A stretch of DNA of 64,000 nucleotides from Deinococcus aquiradiocola (GTDB taxonomy: Bacteria > Deinococcota > Deinococci > Deinococcales > Deinococcaceae). The position numbers were made by a program, and so were the translations under genes. How positions within the stretch are numbered: position 1 is the first letter of the stretch; every line of letters starts with the position of its first letter. Positions 60,267 to 64,000 of the stretch are shown here, one piece after another. The stretch spans positions 124,844-188,843 of the forward strand of contig NZ_BMOE01000002.1 in the NCBI RefSeq assembly GCF_014646915.1. Reading direction: 5' to 3'. The notes beneath the pieces are model-generated. The model made no database searches, had not been told where the DNA came from, and saw nothing but the letters and a program-made list of their open reading frames with translations.

Positions 60267-63023
60267 ATGGCCCGGCCGCGCAGTGTCCCGTCCCCGGAGG
60301 AGCAGCTCCGGCAGCAGCGTGCCCTCGGCCGTTCCGCGACCCGGGTGGATATCGTCCCGGCAGCGGCGGGGGACCCGGGCCTGAGCCTGTTCGCCGGACC
60401 GAGAACCGTGCTGGTGGGACCGACCGACTCCGGCCATGACCGCCTCCCATGGCAGCTGTACCCGGCCGACAAGCTGGACGGGGCGCTGCGGACGCTGCAC
60501 GCACAGATTCTCGAGGAGGCGCACGCCCTGCCGGACCTGCTCGCGGGTCTGGATTCGGCTGATCCCGAGGCGGCCGCGCCCCGATCGGTGCACCGGCGAC
60601 TCGGGCGGATGCTGGCCCTGCGCAGCATGCTCGAACTGGCCGCCGCCTGGGAGGACGCGCCCGCGCCCGGGCAGGTCGCGCCCGGCTGGACATCCGGCCC
60701 GGACCGCCGGGTCGGCGTGCTGCCGTGGCACGCGTGGTGGGTGCAGGTCCGGCAGGGCTGGCACCTGCACCACCTCAGCCGCTGGCACGCCCCGCACCGG
60801 GGACCCGGCCCCTGGAAGGACCTGACTGCCGCGTGGATCACCCGGGCCGCCCTGCTGGAGGACATGGGACCGGACGCGCGGCCGTGCTCACCGCTCTGCG
60901 CGACGCCGGAAGGCCGGGAGCGTCAGCGGACGGCCCGGCCGGACGCCCTCTCCCGGCCCCCGGGGACGCCCGTGGCGACGCGGGTGGACACCGACCCGGA
61001 CGCCTTCGCGCGCCGCGTCAGGCTGGCCCTGAGTCTGATTCTCGAACCGGCCCTGGCGGGCTTCCTGCCGGACGAGGTGCTGGCCGCCGTGCAGGGCACG
61101 AAGAGCGGCACCGCCGCCCTGTCGCGCCTGCTGCCCGGCGTGACCGCCGGACCGGTACAGGCCCTGGCGTCCATGCTGCGCGCGCAACTTCCGCACTCGG
61201 GGCACTTCGCGTCCGGTGTGGGTGCCCGTTCCGCCGTGGCCGCCGGTCCCTGCCCTGTGCGGCGTGGTGCCTGGACAGCCGCCCGGGCCGCGTTCGTCTC
61301 GCCGCTCCAGTGCCTGCGGGCCGAGGCGGCCGCCGGTCCCCTGCACCTGCTGGTGCCGGGACTGCCGCACGCCGGTCTCGGCAGTCCTGCCCTGCAGGAA
61401 GAGCGGCTCTCCGGCGCGCTGGAGGAGGTCACCGATCTGTTCACGGCCGTGGCGGCCCTGCCGGCCGAGCAGACCCTGCCGCTGCCTGACCTGAGCGGGC
61501 TGCTGACCGGGCGGGGCTTCCTGCGACTCGGCACGCACGCGCCACCCCAGGCACGCACGGAACCGCTCCCGGCGACATTCGCCGCGGACGACGTGTGGCA
61601 CCGCGAGCGGGCACTGGCCCTCCTCACGGTTCCCGGACTGACGGAAGCGGTGGCGGCCCTCCAGGCAGTGAACGTCGCCCGGGAGCGGGGCCTGTCGGAC
61701 GCGCGGCGCGAGGTGTGCCTCGCCAGCGGACTGAGCGCCGGCGAGCTGGAGGAAGCGACCGGTGGAGAACGCGCCTTCGACCGGACGCCCACCGACGCCG
61801 GACTGGAGCGGACCCTCCACTGGTCCGGCGGCATCTGGTCCGTGGTGCTGGCCCGCCACCCGCAGGACCTGATCTCGGACGGCCGGACGCTGTCCCACTG
61901 CGTCGGCTGGGGCGGCTACGCCCACAGCGTGCGTGCCGAGCGGACCCGCATCGTCCGGGTCCTGGCGTGTGACCCTGACGGGCCGCTGCCGGTTCCATTG
62001 CTGACGCTGGAACTGAAGCGGGCAGGGGAGGGCAGCGCCCGCGCCCAGTCCGGCTGGGTGCTCGCTCAGGCGCGCGGAGCGAACAACCGCCCCCCGACCC
62101 GCGACGAGGCGGCCCTCCTCACCCTGTGGGCCAGAGAGGTCGGCGTCCAGCTGGACGGCCAGAGCGAGGTGGCGCCCCTGAACGCCGCGGCCGCCCGAGC
62201 GGACGCCGCGCGGCTCGCCGTGGACTGGGTCGCCGTGGACCAGGAGACGCTCCCGGAGGACGGGGAGGCGACCCCCACGCCGCCCCCGATCGTCCTGCAG
62301 GCCGCAGTCGCGCAGCTCGCCGCAGCGATTTCCGCCCGCTGGACCCCGGCCGCCACCCGCACCCACCAGGAAGGCCTGCGCCGCGTGGCGCAGCTCGTGG
62401 AGCGGGCCCGGCAGCACCTTCAGACTGAACTCCTCCGGCTGCACGCGGCCGGCGAGCCACGGCTCACCGGTTCGGTCCCCGGAGACGCCCTGCTGCCCGG
62501 CACGGGCCTCCTCACCCTGGCGCGCGACGAGCGGCCACTGCTGCAGGCACTCACTCAGGCCGGGCACGGACCCACGCGGCCGGTCGGCCTGCGCATCGAC
62601 GCCCGAATCGCGCTGCAGATCGACGCCGACCTGCACGCCCAGGAGCGTCGGCACACCCTGGACCTGAGGCCCGGCCGGCGGCCCGGCGAGATCGCGCTGC
62701 ACTTCGTGGCGGACGGCCACGGTTCCGTGAACACCTACCTGAGCCCGGCCGGTCTGATGAACACCGGACTGCTCGATCCCCTGCACGCCGGGGGCGGCGG
62801 GAGCTGGAGCTGGGGTGTCCCGCGCCGCCGTCAGGCCGGGCTGACGCTGCTCTCCTCCCTGCTCGACGAACCGCTCGGCCCGCTCGCCACGGCCGCCACC
62901 GCCGCCACCCGCCAGCCGGGCGACACCCTGCGCGCCCAGCTGCACGCCTGGACCGGCACGCCCGCCGCCCGGCGATCTCTCGCACACCACCGGAACCGCA
63001 ACGCTTCAGCAAACCGGAGTTGA
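60267..63023 (+). CDS. PcfJ-domain protein
   Basis: A 918-residue protein with no signal peptide or membrane segment. The central region (about 530-640) matches the PcfJ-like domain: the motif DGRTLSHCVGWGGYAHSV with His544-Cys545, then IVRVLACD, PLLTLELKR and GWVLAQARGANNRPP, the usual order in this family. PcfJ-like proteins occur on plasmids and in stand-alone loci; the function is not known, and the HCVG motif suggests a metal site or an enzyme. The N-terminal 500 and C-terminal 270 residues are alanine/leucine-rich and unfamiliar. It lies alone, divergent from the exporter operon. There is no clear ribosome-binding site before the ATG at 60267, so the start is uncertain. Confidence 0.73.
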   Translation: MARPRSVPSPEEQLRQQRALGRSATRVDIVPAAAGDPGLSLFAGPRTVLVGPTDSGHDRLPWQLYPADKLDGALRTLHAQILEEAHALPDLLAGLDSADPEAAAPRSVHRRLGRMLALRSMLELAAAWEDAPAPGQVAPGWTSGPDRRVGVLPWHAWWVQVRQGWHLHHLSRWHAPHRGPGPWKDLTAAWITRAALLEDMGPDARPCSPLCATPEGRERQRTARPDALSRPPGTPVATRVDTDPDAFARRVRLALSLILEPALAGFLPDEVLAAVQGTKSGTAALSRLLPGVTAGPVQALASMLRAQLPHSGHFASGVGARSAVAAGPCPVRRGAWTAARAAFVSPLQCLRAEAAAGPLHLLVPGLPHAGLGSPALQEERLSGALEEVTDLFTAVAALPAEQTLPLPDLSGLLTGRGFLRLGTHAPPQARTEPLPATFAADDVWHRERALALLTVPGLTEAVAALQAVNVARERGLSDARREVCLASGLSAGELEEATGGERAFDRTPTDAGLERTLHWSGGIWSVVLARHPQDLISDGRTLSHCVGWGGYAHSVRAERTRIVRVLACDPDGPLPVPLLTLELKRAGEGSARAQSGWVLAQARGANNRPPTRDEAALLTLWAREVGVQLDGQSEVAPLNAAAARADAARLAVDWVAVDQETLPEDGEATPTPPPIVLQAAVAQLAAAISARWTPAATRTHQEGLRRVAQLVERARQHLQTELLRLHAAGEPRLTGSVPGDALLPGTGLLTLARDERPLLQALTQAGHGPTRPVGLRIDARIALQIDADLHAQERRHTLDLRPGRRPGEIALHFVADGHGSVNTYLSPAGLMNTGLLDPLHAGGGGSWSWGVPRRRQAGLTLLSSLLDEPLGPLATAATAATRQPGDTLRAQLHAWTGTPAARRSLAHHRNRNASANRS

Positions 63024-63188
63024 CCGGTCCGGCCTGCAACGCAGACCCGGCGCGGCTCTCCCAGGCCCCAGGAAGGCCCGCTCACTCGGACGACAGCGGC
63101 ATTCTCGCCACACGTTCGTCGGCGCTCGTCGTCCGCCTGTCTGAATGCTCAAGTCGGACCGGGGTCGGCCGGTGACCCTTCACGGGCG

Positions 63189-63611
63189 TCAGGGTGTGGG
63201 GGCAGACACCTCCTGAATACGGACCAGGTTCCCGGCGGGATCCCGGAACGCGCAGTCGCGCACGCCGTAGGGCTGAAGGACCGGTTCCTGCACGACCTCG
63301 GCGTCGCTGGCCTGCAGCCGTTCGAAGATGACGTCGAGCTCGGTGGTGGCCAGGATGATGGTGGCGTAACTGCCCTTGGCCATCATCTCGGCGACCGTGC
63401 GGCGCTCGTCGTCCGTGATGCCGGGTGTCGCCTGCGGGGGGTACAGCACGATCGAGGGGCTGGCCTGACCTTCAGCGCCGAGCGTGATCCAGTGAAGGCC
63501 GTTGTAGCCGACGTCGCTGAGCACCGTGAACCCGACGGTGTCACGCCAGAAGGCCAGCGAAGCGGCCGGATCGGTGTGGGGCAGAAACGACTGATGGATG
63601 GAGATGGGCAT
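63189..63611 (-). CDS. VOC-family (glyoxalase/bleomycin-resistance-like) protein
   Basis: A 140-residue single-domain protein of the vicinal oxygen chelate fold. It opens with ISIHQSFLPHTDPAASLAFWRDT, then FTVLSDVGYNGLHWITLG, and ends EPVLQPYGVRDCAFRDPAGNLVRIQEV, a standard VOC ending with the metal glutamate near the last residues. Such proteins act as metal-dependent lyases, dioxygenases or antibiotic-binding proteins. The ATG at 63611 is chosen over longer starts because the fold begins directly there. It is downstream of an AraC regulator with a 61-base gap, a common pairing. Confidence 0.85.
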   Translation of the reverse strand: MPISIHQSFLPHTDPAASLAFWRDTVGFTVLSDVGYNGLHWITLGAEGQASPSIVLYPPQATPGITDDERRTVAEMMAKGSYATIILATTELDVIFERLQASDAEVVQEPVLQPYGVRDCAFRDPAGNLVRIQEVSAPTP

Positions 63612-63672
63612 ACATTCACTGTAGACAACGCGCACGCTCCGGCGCTTCTCCATTCCTGCTCCGGCGGTCACT

Positions 63673-64000
63673 TCACCGCACGGGCCGGGTCACCTGTTTC
63701 GCCACGCAGGGAGGCAGGCCCTGCGTCGTCCACCTCTCACGTTGCCGGTAGGCGCCGGGCGACACCCCGACCAGTTCGGTGAAGCGGGTGGTGAAGGTCC
63801 CGAGCGACGCGCAGCCCACCTCGAAACAGACGTCCGTCACGCTGAGGTCACCACGGCGCAGCAGCATCATGGCCCGCTCGATCCGGCGCGTCATGAGGTA
63901 ACGGTACGGAGATTCGCCGTACGCGCGTCGGAACTGGCGACTGAGATGCCCGGCAGACAGATGCACGCCCCGCGCGAGTGCCTCGACATCCAGCGGCTGA
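63673..64000 (-). CDS. AraC-family transcriptional regulator, 5' truncated by the window edge
   Basis: The frame is open to the last base of the window, so the start is outside. The visible 108 residues are almost entirely the AraC DNA-binding domain with two HTH motifs: the first is PLDVEALARGVHLSAGHLSR, the second is LSVTDVCFEVGCASLGTF followed by TTRFTELVGVSPGAYR. The gene probably activates the downstream VOC-family gene. Any sensor domain would lie upstream; short AraC regulators paired with VOC proteins often have none. Confidence 0.88.
   Translation of the reverse strand, partial: QPLDVEALARGVHLSAGHLSRQFRRAYGESPYRYLMTRRIERAMMLLRRGDLSVTDVCFEVGCASLGTFTTRFTELVGVSPGAYRQRERWTTQGLPPCVAKQVTRPVR

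Noticed and set aside
60888..62990. Minus-strand open frame of about 700 codons opposite the PcfJ-domain gene
   Set aside because: Shadow frame; the plus-strand frame has the recognisable PcfJ motif.

Overview
The window is very GC-rich, densely coded DNA with third-position GC bias, frequent GTG starts and short intergenic gaps. The gene mix (maltose-type and ribose-type ABC importers, large BTAD-type activators, MITE-like small repeats, no rRNA or tRNA) and the protein styles suggest a Deinococcus-type bacterium. That assignment is inference; no ribosomal or housekeeping marker is present to prove it. The two end genes are cut by the window edges.

Layout. 1-5.3 kb: end of a LacI regulator, a BenE-type transporter divergent from a MocR-type PLP regulator, and a LysM/phosphodiester-glycosidase exoprotein. 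5.3-8.3 kb: a small membrane protein ended by a repeat element, a SMC-like ATPase and a VWA protein. 8.3-15.4 kb: a sugar operon on the minus strand (LacI regulator, binding protein, two permeases, debranching-type glucosidase) behind two TTGTAAYCGGTTACAA operators. 15.9-19.8 kb: allantoinase and an NCS1 permease, divergent from a GntR/FadR-like regulator. 20.3-26.2 kb: a cholesterol-dependent-cytolysin-like lipoprotein, divergent from a large ATPase/BTAD activator, then a lipoprotein and a small protein. 26.5-31.5 kb: a parallel beta-helix lipoprotein, an AAA/BTAD-like regulator and a GH5-fold protein that has lost catalytic residues. 31.7-38.1 kb: a sugar isomerase/PfkB kinase/ribose-type ABC operon with a DeoR regulator at its 3' end; an 11-base motif shared by both promoters ties them together. 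38.4-40.2 kb: a MarR-like regulator divergent from an alpha/beta hydrolase.

The standout region is 40.5-59.9 kb, a complete thiopeptide-type RiPP biosynthetic locus. On the minus strand from about 52.35 kb down it encodes a small secreted peptide, a 60-residue precursor (thiopeptide-style leader, core SCCTSGQQTNGSCKNALQQL), an ocin-ThiF-like cyclodehydratase partner, a YcaO cyclodehydratase ending in PxPxP, two SagB-type dehydrogenases, a LanB-type glutamylating dehydratase, a split elimination enzyme and a [4+2] pyridine synthase. Most are joined by start/stop overlaps. A divergent BTAD-type activator (52.6-55.4 kb) and a heterodimeric ABC exporter (56.3-59.9 kb) complete it. The core has the Ser1/Ser12-Cys13 arrangement of lactazole but glycine at position 11 and only three cysteines, so the product should be an unusual, possibly new, pyridine macrocycle.

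After it come a PcfJ-domain protein (60.3-63.0 kb), a VOC-family protein and a truncated AraC regulator. Four copies of a 130-155 bp element with terminal and internal inverted repeats lie at 5.2, 15.5, 55.9 and 56.1 kb; in one copy the inner segment is flipped relative to the tail.
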